Positions 1 through 11,412 of a stretch of DNA of 64,000 bases are shown piece by piece. The DNA lies in contig JAJEKV010000099.1 in the NCBI GenBank assembly GCA_021234155.1, forward strand, positions 2,610,165-2,674,164, given 5' to 3'. A program made the position numbers and the translations under genes. The notes below the pieces were generated by a model. It searched no databases. It saw only the letters and a program-made list of their open reading frames with translations, and was not told the origin of the DNA. How positions within the stretch are numbered: the stretch's first letter is position 1; each line of letters starts with the position of its first letter. The stretch comes from Isoetes taiwanensis. Its lineage: Eukaryota > Streptophyta > Lycopodiopsida > Isoetales > Isoetaceae.

Positions 1-858
1 AAATGCAAAATCAGACTCATATTTGCAAAAATTATAAAACGTGCATGGTAAAGTGATCTGTTTGTTTCCTCCCTATTCAGTCTAGATGTGGCTAAAATGT
101 TCGCCCAAACACCAAATCGGCCAGAAATACCAAATGCGACGATTCTTACTGCCAAATAAGAGAACTTCCATGAAGAAAATAGCTTTCCACAAGTAACGCA
201 ATATTGCCTGAAATTTCCTTATGTACATAATAGCAACAACTCGAATCACCCTGGGGAACTGCTTCAATGTCAGCCCATTCGGGCCTGTGTAAGAAAGGGG
301 ATTTGCTCTAACTCAGACCTCTGTAAATATTGCCTTAAACAAAGCACAAAACTAAGCTCAATCCTGCAAGCTGGTTTGAAGAAGTGGAAGACACGGATTA
401 AGACATAACAACCACATGCAGCTTCCTCAAATATTTATATTCTGCTTAAATTTAGTCTGCCGGATGATTACACCTGGTAATTTTCCTTTAAACAAAGCTC
501 TCAGCTCTTTCTTAAGCATATCTTAAAGTTATGCTCTGCATCAATCTTTGAAGCACTGGATTCACAGTACCAAAGCTCGGTTCAAATATTTACAAATTTC
601 TTACCTTACAGTGGGCGATTTGACGTTGATCTGAGTCGAAAACGGATTCTCTACCCACAGTACACTTGTTGCAAAACCGAACTCAGAGTTACCGCAGCTG
701 GGTTGAAACATTTATAAAACCTTAAGCTCCATAAATGTGTATGATCAAGGATGGCGGATCACTCAAAATCGTAGCTCATTTCTGCAACAGATATAACCTA
801 GCTGTCTCAAGAAAAAAGCATAGAAATTAGTGGGAGTTCTGAGTTCAAAATTAAATAA
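1..858. other. AT-rich noncoding stretch
   Basis: I see no open frame with coding character, no repeat structure and no RNA gene here. Short frames on both strands are interrupted and lack splice signals. Confidence 0.5.
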
Positions 859-1191
859 ATGATTGACTACCAAATTGAGAAGCTCGACGGATCCACAGCC
901 AGAATCCAAGTAAACAATGGCTCTGCTAGAGCATTTCCCAGAGAATCCTCGGAAACTACTTCGAAAATCTTAAAAAATGGCTCTGCTAGGGCATTGCCCT
1001 CGGAAACTACTTCGAAAATCTTGGAAAAAGATATAATAGATGCAATGTATCTGCAAAAGAAACAACACATATCAGATAGAGCCGGATCAGAGCTCCATAG
1101 ATTCGATTCGGCATCTAAGTACCTTACCGGATTAGTAAGCCTTGGTTTGCCAAAACAAAATTGCAGAAAAACAGAGCTGCGGATTAAATGA
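859..1191 (+). other. 110-codon frame spanning a small tandem duplication
   Basis: An ATG-started frame of 110 codons contains two tandem copies of a 54-60 bp unit (916-975 and 976-1029). The second copy has a short internal deletion. The repeat keeps the frame open, so the peptide repeats the motif NGSARA. I recognise no domain. The opposite strand is also open over the same repeat, which argues that the openness comes from composition. I treat it as a repeat with a chance frame, not as an established gene. Confidence 0.25.
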
Positions 1192-1961
1192 AAAGGAATC
1201 GAGCTTCCAGCAGCACTCCGCCATGTCTAAGAACTGCAAGAGGGAAAACTAATCACGAGCGCTCCACATTTTGTTTCCAAAATATTATAGAATGGATGCA
1301 CGAATGGATGCACTGGCCAGATTGCACACCGGGAAAGCTTTCATGCGCCATAACCCGACTAAGGATACGTCATGGAAAAAAAATGTACGACTTAATTTCG
1401 TCCTTGGTTTCCCTTACTTTTTCCTTGCCACAATTATGAGTCATTAAAGCCTTTAGTTAATATTTAGGGCTTCTTGCCACCTCAATCAGAGTCTGGAACA
1501 TCCAATATTTAATAAACATTAAATATAAAATGCCCCAATTCCAAGGATGGACGGTCTACATAAAATGCCCCAATTGAATCCCTAGATCTAACGGCTCACA
1601 TCAAAAGCCCCAAATAAAGGGGGCTGCTTGGGGTTGATTGAAGTGTCACCTTTTGGACCGTCCATCTCAGAGATGGACGGCTGAGATCAATCTTTACCAA
1701 CAATTTCCTTGCACCTTCCCTTAGTTTAAAATCAAGGGCCACGATTTCTCGCATGCCCGATCGACGGCCCAGGGATGGGGTGCATGCCCCATCCATGCCC
1801 CATGCATGCCCCCCCATCAAATCCAAGGGCTATTGTCATGCCACCTCAAAAAATCGACGGCCAGGATGAATCTCTACACAACTTTCACCCCCCCATAGGA
1901 CCCATAATATAATTGTATATATATAATAGATAACAGATATACATGTTTTTCTTTTTTTCTT
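1192..1961. other. Noncoding DNA with short G/C-rich direct-repeat motifs
   Basis: No gene seen. Around 1530-1870 short motifs recur, such as 'gatggacgg' and 'aaaagcccc'. A related phrase ('gctcacaacaaaagccc') occurs in the dispersed repeat at 5.7 and 63.5 kb, so this may be an old degenerate relative. Confidence 0.3.
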
Positions 1962-2056
1962 TTCGCGTAAGCGAAACCTCTTACGCGAGACAGCTATTTC
2001 ACTTATGCGAAAATTTAAAAAAAAAAAATTTCGAACCTCTGTTTCGCTTACGCGAA
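1962..2056. repeat. Perfect 16-bp inverted repeat with related boxes inside
   Basis: Positions 1962-1977 (ttcgcgtaagcgaaac) are the exact reverse complement of 2041-2056. The 63-bp interior holds two further variants of the same box, near 1980-1990 and 2011-2020. Transcribed RNA or single-stranded DNA could fold into a hairpin. It resembles the core of a small foldback element, but I could not find target duplications. Confidence 0.7.
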
Positions 2057-2369
2057 TTTTTTTTTCCCCGGCAAGGGAAAAATACGGGAAATAAAATTTT
2101 AACCTAAAAATACATATTTTTAGACTTTATACGTCCAGAAAAATAATTCTGTACGTACAGAACCTATCCATGCTTCAAAGTATAGGAGCTCGATGAAGGT
2201 TAAAAACAACAGCCCCCTTTCATTCGGTACGAAGCAGAGAGAGACCTCCTGACATGCATACTAAGAGGCCTTTAGGAAAGGCGCTAATAGTAGCACCATA
2301 CCACAATTTTCTTTTGGACTTTTTCGAATTGACGTTGTACAATTTTCACGCTCCCATTAAGGAGAGAAA

Positions 2370-2665
2370 GAGTGAGGAAAGGGATCCCCTTCTTTTTTCC
2401 CTTTCCTCACCCTTTCTCTAATTTTTTTTTTCTTTTTTCCATTTCTCTCTCCCCTTTTCCTCGTGTAGTTTCTCCCTTCCCTTTCCCCTCCCTTTTTTTT
2501 CCTTCCCCTCATTTTTTCCCTTCCCGTCTCTCCAATGTTTTCCTCTCCCCATTTTTCCCTTCCCTTTCCCACTATTTCTATATTCCCCTTTTTCCATTGT
2601 TCATTTGAAAATAAACTTCCTTCCTTCCTTCCTTCTATTTTTTTTTCTTTCTCTTTTTTTTTAGC
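2370..2665 (+). repeat. Long polypyrimidine (C/T) tract
   Basis: About 290 bases are nearly all C and T on the plus strand, with irregular runs and a short (CTTC)n patch at about 2620-2636. Open frames on either strand here are composition artefacts. Such mirror-like homopyrimidine tracts can adopt triplex structures. Confidence 0.8.
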
Positions 2666-5360
2666 GCAACAGCCTAACCTCGAGTGTCACGTTATCTTGA
2701 AGCCCAACCCATCCACGTGTATCAAAAAATGAGTTGGATTCTCTAAACACCATAAGATTTTGATCTAACTAAAGGAACGACGGAGAAAAATACTAATCCA
2801 TGCCTTTTGGAGACCATCGTCTCCCTCATCTTTCAAACCCCTGCCTGTCGGAGCAGTTGGCCATGCTCGGGTCTGCCTGCTTCGCCAACGTTCTTCCAAA
2901 ACTAATGGATCCCTCATGGCAACAGATCTATCCTTAACAACTGCTGAAAAAAGTAATTGCTTCGTGACTTTTGGAGAACGGGCATTTCTATTCTATTGCA
3001 GGATTTAGATGATCTAGGTTATATACATATTCTGTTGGTGTTGCATTTCTGTTTCAACCTCAGTAACATATTCTGCTACCTTGATGGTGGACATCTGTTT
3101 TGACCTCAGGAAGAAGACATAACCTACTAAAGATCCCTCTCTATGGAAGATTTTTCTCCCGTTTTCTTTTTTCCAAGGCGTATTCGTCTTTCCAGAGAGC
3201 TCCTCTATTCTATTGTGTAGGCTATGGCGATGAGTATGAATCGGCTTTTCAGAAAGACCCGACTTTCTTTTTGCATTCTTGAATTTCGTCTTCTGAGGCG
3301 GCCTTCATTTTGCCACGACTTCAGGGTAAGTTGGGTGCAATTTGGAACCGTTCAACCTGCTAGAAGAACCGATGAGAGTACAACCTGTTAGAAGAAGTGA
3401 TGAGAGATAGAAGAAGTGATGAGAGATAGATAGAAATTTGGAAACCGCCAGCCTGTTACAGTCAAACACCTCCTCAGGTGTATTTCTTATTATCTCTATT
3501 TCTGCTTGATCTTCCTTCAGAAATGCATCAAAATGCTAATTATTTCTTTATTGTGAAATGCAGGACCTACAATTTTCCTTCTTGGCATTTGTCTGCAAAA
3601 GCTTCAGACTCTTCGAAAAAGCTCGGTTTAGCACTGAAGTATATTAACTGGTCCATGTTGCATGAATGTTTAATTCTATTTTGGCAAACAGGAGCTTTAG
3701 AATGAGCTCTACACATCGATTCTTCCAGTATTCCAAATCAGGCGCGAGGGCACTCAAAAAGATAACAATGCTTTTTTTTTTCAACTTGAGCTTGATTCAA
3801 TAAGGATCCATAAGTATTTGTAGTTGGATAGCCAAGAAAACAGTACTTGCTTCAAGGTAAAAATTTGTGCACAACATTTTTTCTTGGGCTACTGTTATAT
3901 CATAGTAGGTTATAGATTTTATTTCCCTTATTGATAACAGTACATGCTTGAAGATTATACCCTCAGCTTAAGTTGCTGCAGCATCTAATATCTGAGCAAA
4001 AGTTGCTGTTGTCTCTAATATCTGGTTGTGTCCATCTGCATATAGGTTCCCCACTAAAGTATGATTTGCTATACTAGCATGATAAATTGCAAGACTATAA
4101 GGAAAGCTGGCATGTCCTTTGAGTCCTTTTTCCATCTCATAATCCAAATAATCAATCGTTGTGTTTGTTACCCTATGCACTACTTTAATAACAGGTTGTG
4201 CCGATCAACTCTGAATCTGTCGTATGCTATACAGTTGTGTTACAGTTCGCTAATAAGTAGAATTTGTCTTCAGCTTCATCTTGAAGCCCAGCGTGTATTT
4301 TCTTCCTAAGTAAAGCTACCTCTAATCTCCAGCTTCTTTCATTTTCCCGCTTGTTCTTTACTTGGAAGCTCCACCTCTCTTGATCGCATCAAGAAGCTAT
4401 ACATGCTTGCATGCATTATTAAGCAAGAAGTTTATTTTTGGCATATGCCATGTTGTTTACATAGATTTAGCATTGTATCTGCCGTGCCATCTCATTATGA
4501 ATGTGTTGTTTGCATAAATGGAAACCAGGAGAACTCAGCACATGCTCCTTTGGATTGTCATGAGAATCATGTTGTCTACCGGAAGTTATTGAAGGGGCTT
4601 ATGGTATGATCTTAGAGCTGCATATTGATATAGCAGCAGGGCCAGAGGCCTAAATAGCTATGACGGAGTGGTCTAAGCTGTATAATGTGCAACAAGGCGT
4701 TGTCTTCGGAGAACCATATTTCACACCTTGACTGGAGAACCATATTGATTATCCATACTATGAGGCAAAGATAGAACAAAGCCTGCAATTGCAACAATAC
4801 ACACCTGTTCTCATAAGGCGCATACTATGTGATGCGTCTGCATAATATGAATTTTCTGCAGCTTTGGATTGAGGAATTAGCAGGGTAAGAGGAGTTAAGC
4901 ACGATGAGTTTGGATAGGTTAGATTTCAAGCTGATTCTTGGTGCTTCTTGGAATTGTGAGCCGAATGTCTATATTGTACATTCAAACCATTTCCATTTAT
5001 GAAATTCTGAAAACACCTTTAGCCACCTTTCTGTTGTCAAATGCAAGAAAGATGTTTGAACCTTGCAGATGACTGACAATCAATAAGGGTATATGCAGTA
5101 TGGTTTGCTGTCCTACAAATGGACAGTATATGCACAATCAAGGGTGTTGCACGTACGTAGATTTCTATCTGCAGAAATCTGATGACGCAGACATGCAGAA
5201 AACTGTGCATTTAATGACAGTGTAGGCATGTCTTGGAGTGTTTTCATTTACAAATTTCTACATGGAGAGCTAATTCCATAGCAGGGAACAAAAAAGGCTT
5301 CAATCAAAAACAATACACAGGTAAAGTGGCAGTAAGATGCAGTATTTTGCCTTTTATTAT
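2666..5360. other. Noncoding intergenic DNA
   Basis: No supported gene. Several 60-80 codon frames exist but have no recognisable domain, no conserved splice context and overlap frames in other phases. Small direct repeats occur around 3380-3430 (three 'gaagtgatgagag' units). Confidence 0.4.
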
Positions 5361-5364
5361 GCAC

Positions 5365-5480
5365 AACTCGTGCATATGCTTGAGCAGAGGAGTTTAACCT
5401 GCTACAAGACTTTTAACTTGCCAGGTTCTCTGAGTCTAAATGATATGCGAGTAAGGTAGTTCCTCTGTCCAGCTCATAAG
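5365..5480 (+). repeat. Dispersed duplicate, copy 1 (partner at 7309-7400)
   Basis: A segment around 'aacttgccaggtt' and 'atgatatgc' through 'gtagttcctctgtccagctc' is repeated at 7309-7400 with a few substitutions and an internal deletion. Both copies are in direct orientation, about 1.9 kb apart. The function is unknown; they are probably fragments of one repeat family. Confidence 0.7.
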
Positions 5481-5587
5481 TCTTAGATTCTCTTTGTTTC
5501 ATTTCTAGTCATTAATAGTGTCTTTTCTTTCAATGTAGCAGTATACTTTAGGATAGGTCAATCCCCACTTGTCTTACCTCATCCTAT

Positions 5588-5800
5588 GCTCGAGAACATA
5601 ATATGTAGCATAATAACAGGGGGTTTTTTTTGTGTTTTTGTACGCTTTTCACAAAGGTTTTCCTAAGATTTCATGGCGTATTCGAATGGATGTACTAATG
5701 CGTACATCTAGAGTGCACCATTTCTTAGCCGTTGATTTAGTTTTTTTTTTTTCAATGGTCCAACATCCAAGGGCTCACAACAAAAGCCCTCTTTTTATTT
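5588..5800 (+). repeat. Dispersed repeat, copy 1 (partner at 63357-63560)
   Basis: The block starting 'aatatgtagcataataaca' and running through 'atgtactaatgcgtacatct' to 'ggctcacaacaaaagccc' recurs at 63357-63560 in the same orientation with about 10 percent differences. The internal 'atgtactaatgcgtacat' is an imperfect palindrome. It is noncoding and probably a nonautonomous element fragment. Confidence 0.75.
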
Positions 5801-7019
5801 TAGGAGCTGAACATGCAAGTCTCGTGATAGCATTTCAGGGCATTCTTGCAAAAAATTAATGTTCTTTGTGATCAGAGTGGAAACAGATTTGGAGTGCATT
5901 TGCAGAGGATGATGCGGCCGATGCTAAGTTCAGCAGTTTGTGCTACATATTCAAAGTTTCCATGGCATGGTCTGGTGGGTTTCAAGGCAACATAGTGTTG
6001 ATATTCTTATTTTCAGTGTGTTGATATTTAGCATGCAAAGGCCGAGATGGAGAGACAGATCTTGCAGTGAAACCCACAGGCCGAAATTCCCTGCAAAACC
6101 CTCTGGAACCTGTGTCTTGAGTTAGATTCGGCTCAATCCAATCAGTTTTGCATCTGTTTTTGTAAGCTGCATGTTCGAATGCTGAAACCCATGATCTTCT
6201 CCCATGATCTTCTCCTTTCCATTCATTTCTGCAGGTCCGGCTATGGCAACAATTTTTCTTTCTTCTTCTTCCACTTCTTGTGCAGGTCGTTGTCTCCAAG
6301 CTATGGCAATGGCAGGGAGATTTCTTGCATGCATATAACAAGCTTTTGGTGGTTTTGATTTCCTTCTTGCCTCTTTCTGTGTCTCTACTTTGTCCCTTCA
6401 TTTTACAGCAGAGCTATGGCAAACTTGGCGATGGCAGCAGCTTGGGCGGCAGATGGGGCGCTTGCAAATCTCGACAGCAACCACAGGCGGTGATGGTAGA
6501 GGCCATTTCACTGCTTCATCCTTCTGTCTTGCAGATTAATCTTAGAGCAGAGGCAATGCCTTTCTTGTTCAGAGCAGAGCGATGGCATGGAGATGGCAGA
6601 AGACATGGCAATCAGAATCTGGAAGCAAAAGCTGCATGATGATGATGATGGCAGAAACATAGAATTTTCTGTTCAGAGCACATGGCGCACTGGCACGATT
6701 CTGATCGAATGCAGAAACCCTAAAGTAGCAGCCCTAATATCTGGCCATCATTATTCACGCTTCTTTCCTTGAACATCTATCATTATAGCCCTTCCTTTCA
6801 ATGTCTACCAATACTTAGCAATAAAAAACTCGCCCTCCTCCCTTATATCTACTGTCCTTTAAACTTCAAATTTTAATAACCCTTCCTTTCAATATCTATC
6901 TACCATTATGCTAATGCTAGATATTAGTATTAGAAGCTTGTGTTACTCATATTATTTTTACCATTACGTATTACATATTGCTACACGTTTCACATGTTTT
7001 ACATGTTTTTACGTATGTT
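5801..7019. other. Noncoding intergenic DNA
   Basis: No supported gene. Phrases with 'ctatggcaa' and 'gatggcag' recur several times between 6240 and 6650, giving overlapping open frames in several phases. I recognise no protein family. Confidence 0.4.
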
Positions 7020-7235
7020 TGTTTTTTTTAGGGCCCGAAGGGCCCAAATTTTTTTTTAGTACAAGAACCAACACATAACTACCATTACCATTAATTAACA
7101 CAACCATTGGCTCCAACACATTTAAATTAAAATCCCCCTTAAACCCCCTTTGGTTTGGGTGCATATTCACACGGGGGGTGACTCCGGGCAACGGGAGCTG
7201 TTGGATAGGCATATTCACCCCTTATTCCTTAATCT
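7020..7235 (-). repeat. Palindrome-bearing dispersed repeat, copy 1 (partner at 42250-42590)
   Basis: It begins with a GC hairpin (gggcccgaagggccc, about 7031-7045) followed by a T-run. It contains 'tattcacacgggggg' near 7163 and a 'gcaacgggagctgt' box. The same ingredients occur at 42250-42590, where the hairpin lies on the other side. It is noncoding and looks like a small nonautonomous element. Confidence 0.6.
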
Positions 7236-7308
7236 ACACCGTACGTAAAGTTCCTCAGCTATATGTGCTACCTAGCTTTAGTAGAGGTTAATAATATTTT
7301 ATGTTCTA

Positions 7309-7400
7309 GACAACTCGTGCATCTACAAGACTTTAACTTGCCAGGTTGTCTAAGTCTAAATGATATGCAAGTAAGGTAGTTCCTCTGTCCAGCTCAATAA
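7309..7400 (+). repeat. Dispersed duplicate, copy 2 (partner at 5365-5480)
   Basis: This is the second copy of the segment at 5365-5480. It lacks about 24 bp between 'acaactcgtgcat' and 'ctacaagac' that are present in the first copy. Confidence 0.7.
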
Positions 7401-7532
7401 CACGTCTTCTTATCTCAAATATTTTGAGGTGCAAGTAAATTCATTATTTGAGATCTTTTGCACTTCATGCTAGATTTCATATAATAACCAAATATTAAGG
7501 TTTAACCCTTTTGTAAAGTGTATTAACCTTCC

Positions 7533-7586
7533 CTGCAAATCCTATTATAGGGGACACATGCAAATCCTATTATAGGGGACACACAC
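7533..7586 (+). repeat. 27-bp tandem duplication
   Basis: Two adjacent copies of a unit reading 'tgcaaatcctattatagggg' plus 'acaca', near-identical. No coding content. Confidence 0.75.
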
Positions 7587-8093
7587 GACACAATTACATT
7601 GTAGAAAGTTGGAGTATACAACTGGAATGCTCCCTTGCACTGACTAGAAAGTGCTTAACAATTTGCCAAGATGAAGTCAAGTTAAATTGAAAGATACTAG
7701 AGCAATGGTATGACCATTACCAGTTGCACGTGATAGTTAAATTTATGCTATATGGGTTGACATGGAATGTTCTTGCCACTTTGGAACTGAATGTCTAATT
7801 GAAAGCCCTTATTACACTTGTATTTTGAAATGGTATTGTACCAATGTAATTTGTCAAATAAGCTGCACCTGTTACGCTTTTTGGAAGAATATTTGAGACA
7901 TGTGATTGCAACCTCTCCGTAACATGCACACGAAGGCTCTAAAAAAGTATTTGCTAATAATCAAACCTTGCAAACAAATGTTTGGAAACAAACATAAAAT
8001 CTGTCGATCTAATTCCACAAATAACATCTTCCTTGAAATATCAAATGCAAATATTCTTCAACTCATATATAATTCAGATTCATTTTTTGTTTG

Positions 8094-8292
8094 AAGGTTT
8101 TTATTTGAAGTTATTTTTGTTTGAGGCATTATGGTTGTGACACTTAAGATGCAAACAATCTTAAAACAATTTGAAGTTATTGTTTGAAGTTATTTCGTTT
8201 GAGGCATTATGGTTGTGACACGTAGCATCCAAACAATCTTGGAACCTGGTCTTATTTTGTTTGAGGTATTACGGTAGTGACGCGTATGTGAA
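8094..8292 (+). repeat. Degenerate tandem repeat, three units
   Basis: Three successive units share 'tttgtttgaggcattatgg' followed by 'ttgtgacac' and 'caaacaatctt', with spacings of about 77 and 63 bp. The third unit is the most diverged. Confidence 0.7.
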
Positions 8293-9687
8293 ACAGTGAC
8301 ATCATGGTGACGTCATGTTGTAGATGGGAGATGTGACAGACCGTGACCAGCAAGAAATCCGGGCTTTGGATTATGCTTCTTCAAGGGCTTCTTCAGCTGT
8401 CTCCGGTGCATCTATGATTGTCTCTGCTGCTTGTTAAAAAATATGCTTTTCTTACAGCAACAGCCCCAACACAAACAGAAAATTTAAAGCTGCCCAACTC
8501 ATGAATCAGAGCAGTTGGTAGTGCCAGAATAGCATTACAGAATCCCCAAATGCAGAAATTTATCGCCCAGAAGTGGCATTAATCCCCCCACGAAGACCCA
8601 AAACAGAGAAACTAGTCTGTGGTAAAATAGAAGAGATTAATCCGAAAAACTACCCAAGTACAGCTTAATCCGACTAAAATAGAGGCATTTGTCAACCCAA
8701 AACTGGAGCTGGCAGAGAATAGCAGAGATTGATCAGACTAGTGCCCACAAAAACAGAGGCATTTGGGAATGCCGTAGTAGCAGAGCGCCCACGAAACAGA
8801 TAGATTTGACTATGATTTAGCTATGGTGCCAGAATAGCAGAGTTGACAGGCGGATTTGGCCATGACAGACAGTGCTGGAATAGCAAGTTCTTCCAAAAGC
8901 TTGCCTTCAAATGCAGAGTGGCCATTACATCAGAACAAGACCCAGATTGCTTGATTGCTACAAAAATCCTTTGTTTATTTTTTTGAACAGAGGTGCTCCA
9001 ATTCCAAAGCATGGCTAAATTTATAACTGAGAAACGGTTTCACAATTCGGTTGCAGGCTTGCACGCTTGGATTGGCTGTAGGCATGGATGAAACAGGTAA
9101 ATTTTTGTATTAAGATTCCGGCTACAATGTTTTATGTAGTTCTAAATTTATAATGTTTCTCCATTTCTTCAAGATTCAAATCTGTACGATAAGCTCTGTC
9201 AGCACTGCAGTTCATCGCTGTCGGATTTACTGATGAACGTAGAATTTGGTGGGATCCATAAAGCTGGACTTTTTGCCGAAATAAACAACTATCTCCTCCA
9301 TAGCCAGATCTCGCACTTTCAAATTTGAATTTTTCTTGCTTTTGAATCCTCTGTTCTACCAGCTCGTTCTACCAACTCGCTCCAGAACTGAATTCTTTGC
9401 AGATTTTTTGAAGCTGAAGAAGAGGCCGAAAAAAGTCCATGTTTTGCCCATCATGGCAAATCGCATCCAAGAGGATGCATTGGTTGTTAGACAAACGCAA
9501 TGGTAGTGACGATTTTGGGCCAAATTGGTGGGGGAAGATGCAAAGAACAATAGAATTAGCTATTCCTCCTAAGCAATCCATGAAGCAGGAACAGCCTTTA
9601 CAGGCTCAGAACTACAGGAGTTTTTCTCAGGCAAGCTAGAAGTGGCCAAAGAAGCCATCTACTTCTAAAGACTTAGATTACAGCACA
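8293..9687. other. Noncoding intergenic DNA up to the Copia insertion
   Basis: No gene recognised. The phrase 'cagaatagcagag' and variants recur between 8520 and 8850. The last five bases (9683-9687, GCACA) are the left target-site duplication of the Copia element. Confidence 0.4.
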
Positions 9688-9931
9688 TGTGAAAGAACAA
9701 GAGCGCAAGAAGCAAATGGAATTCAAGTGAACATTTGATTCATAAGAACGAAGATCCTTATACATGGCTTGATCAGATATGATCAGATACTAACAGAAGA
9801 CTGACAAATGTAATCAACCTAACGAACTGAACGGTAACAAGAAGTAAATCTAATGACTGTAACCTTGTCTCTACTAACTCCAGGTGTCAACCTATAATGA
9901 ATCCATGTGTCAAGGTGTGACTGCTTCAACA
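9688..9931 (-). repeat. Copia 3' LTR
   Basis: 244 bp from TGTGAAAG to CTTCAACA on the plus strand. It differs from the other LTR at two bases (near 9772 and 9861). The last codons and stop of the polyprotein (stop at 9910) lie inside it. Confidence 0.95.
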
Positions 9932-11412
9932 CTCCCCCCCACAGCGGACACACCAAGAGATTGTCGATGACGTTCAAATTGCTCTCTAGGAGCCTTAGTA
10001 AAACCATCAGCAAGCATATCTGAGGTGGGAATGTAACGAACTTTGATAAATCCATCATCGATCTGTTGTCGCACATAATGATAGTGAACATGGATATGAT
10101 TAGTACGAGCACGATGAGCTGGTGATTTGGCCATGTTAATGGCACTCTGATTGTCCACCCAAACTGAGAGAGGCTGAGCTGATGATCCAATGGACAAAAA
10201 GGAAAGAAGTCGATCATAAACCACAAGATCCGCGAGCTCCATGAGATAGTGCTAAATACTAAACTTCAAGGAGGAACGAGCTACAGAGCTTTGTTTCCTT
10301 GTAATCCAGCCAATTAAGCTGCCATAGAAAAGATAACAGCAACCTGAGGTAGACTTGCCAAGCTGATTCGTACCAAAACTTGCGTCGACCATCAAGGTGA
10401 GATCAGGAAATGAGCATGAAGAGTACGTGAGTCCATGATTGGGAGTATGTTGGAGATAGCGAAGGAGGCATTTAGCTAAGTTCCAGTGTTCAAGAGTATA
10501 CTTGTCATTGAACTGTGACAAAGTTATGACAGCAAAGCAAATGTCAGGTCGTGTGCAAATCATAAGATACATAAGGCTGCCTATGAGTGAACGGAATGGA
10601 AGATGCGGGCCGGAGGTGGTTGTGGAAGGACATTCAAACAAATGAAGTTGAGTTTCCATGGGAGTGGCAATGGGACGACTATCTTGCATGTTAAATCGCT
10701 GCAGAATTTCTTGTATATAGAGATGTTGATCTAAGGATAAGGTGCGAGAGCTACTGATTCTGAAAATGTGCAGACCAAGGAAGTAGGCAGCAGGCCCCAT
10801 AAGTTTCATAGAAAAATGGCAAGTAAGAGTATTCTGGATATCTTCAAGGGCATGCAAAGGATAGCCAATAACAAGCAAATCATCCACATACAAGAGCAAA
10901 ATGACAAGAGATTCATCTGTATGACGGAGATAGACATTGGGATCTGTAGGGGAGCACTGAAAAAGCATATGTTGAACGACTGAGTTAAATTTCTGATACC
11001 AGGCCCGAGAGGCTTGTTTGAGACCATAGATAGCTTTCTTAAGTTTGCAAGCATGAGTAGGAAGAAGGGGATCTTCAAACCCGGGAGGTTGGCGCATAAA
11101 AATCTCTTCATGTAGGTCCCCATTGAGGAAAGCGGTCTGTACGTCAAGCTGCAAAATTTCCCAATCATGTTTGGCTGCAATGGCAAGGATGGTGCGCAGA
11201 CTGGTCATATGGACAACATGGGAATAAGTTTCATCATAATCGATCCCATGTACTTGAGTAAAGCCACGTGCAACGAGACGAGCTTTGTAACGATCAAGAG
11301 TGCCATCAGATTTATATTTCTTACAAAAGACCCATTTGGAATCAACAAGATGGCGGTTAGGAGGAAGTGGAACAAGTTCCCAGACTTGAATTGTTGCATG
11401 GAGGCAAGTTCA
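9910..11412 (-). pseudogene. Copia reverse transcriptase and RNase H
   Basis: The frame reads 'KYKSDGTLDRYKARLVA' then 'GIDYDETYSHVV' and continues through the Copia reverse transcriptase with its catalytic YVDD box. It ends in an RNase H with 'VDNQSAINMAKSP' and a 'HIHVHYHYVR' segment. A TAG at 10252-10254 interrupts RNase H where family members usually read a Ser-Thr-Glu-Ala-Glu motif, and the local residues there are also altered. Upstream, the phase changes around 11395-11412 relative to integrase. The polymerase domain itself is uninterrupted from about 11400 to 10255. The enzyme would copy element RNA into DNA in virus-like particles; as encoded here it cannot be made as one polyprotein. 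Confidence 0.93.
9932..9943 (-). promoter_or_regulatory. Copia polypurine tract
   Basis: On the minus strand TGTGGGGGGGAG lies directly against the 3' LTR, where plus-strand DNA synthesis would be primed. Confidence 0.85.

Noticed and set aside
2357-2732. Open frames on both strands
   Set aside because: Products of a C/T-only tract; the peptides are low complexity.
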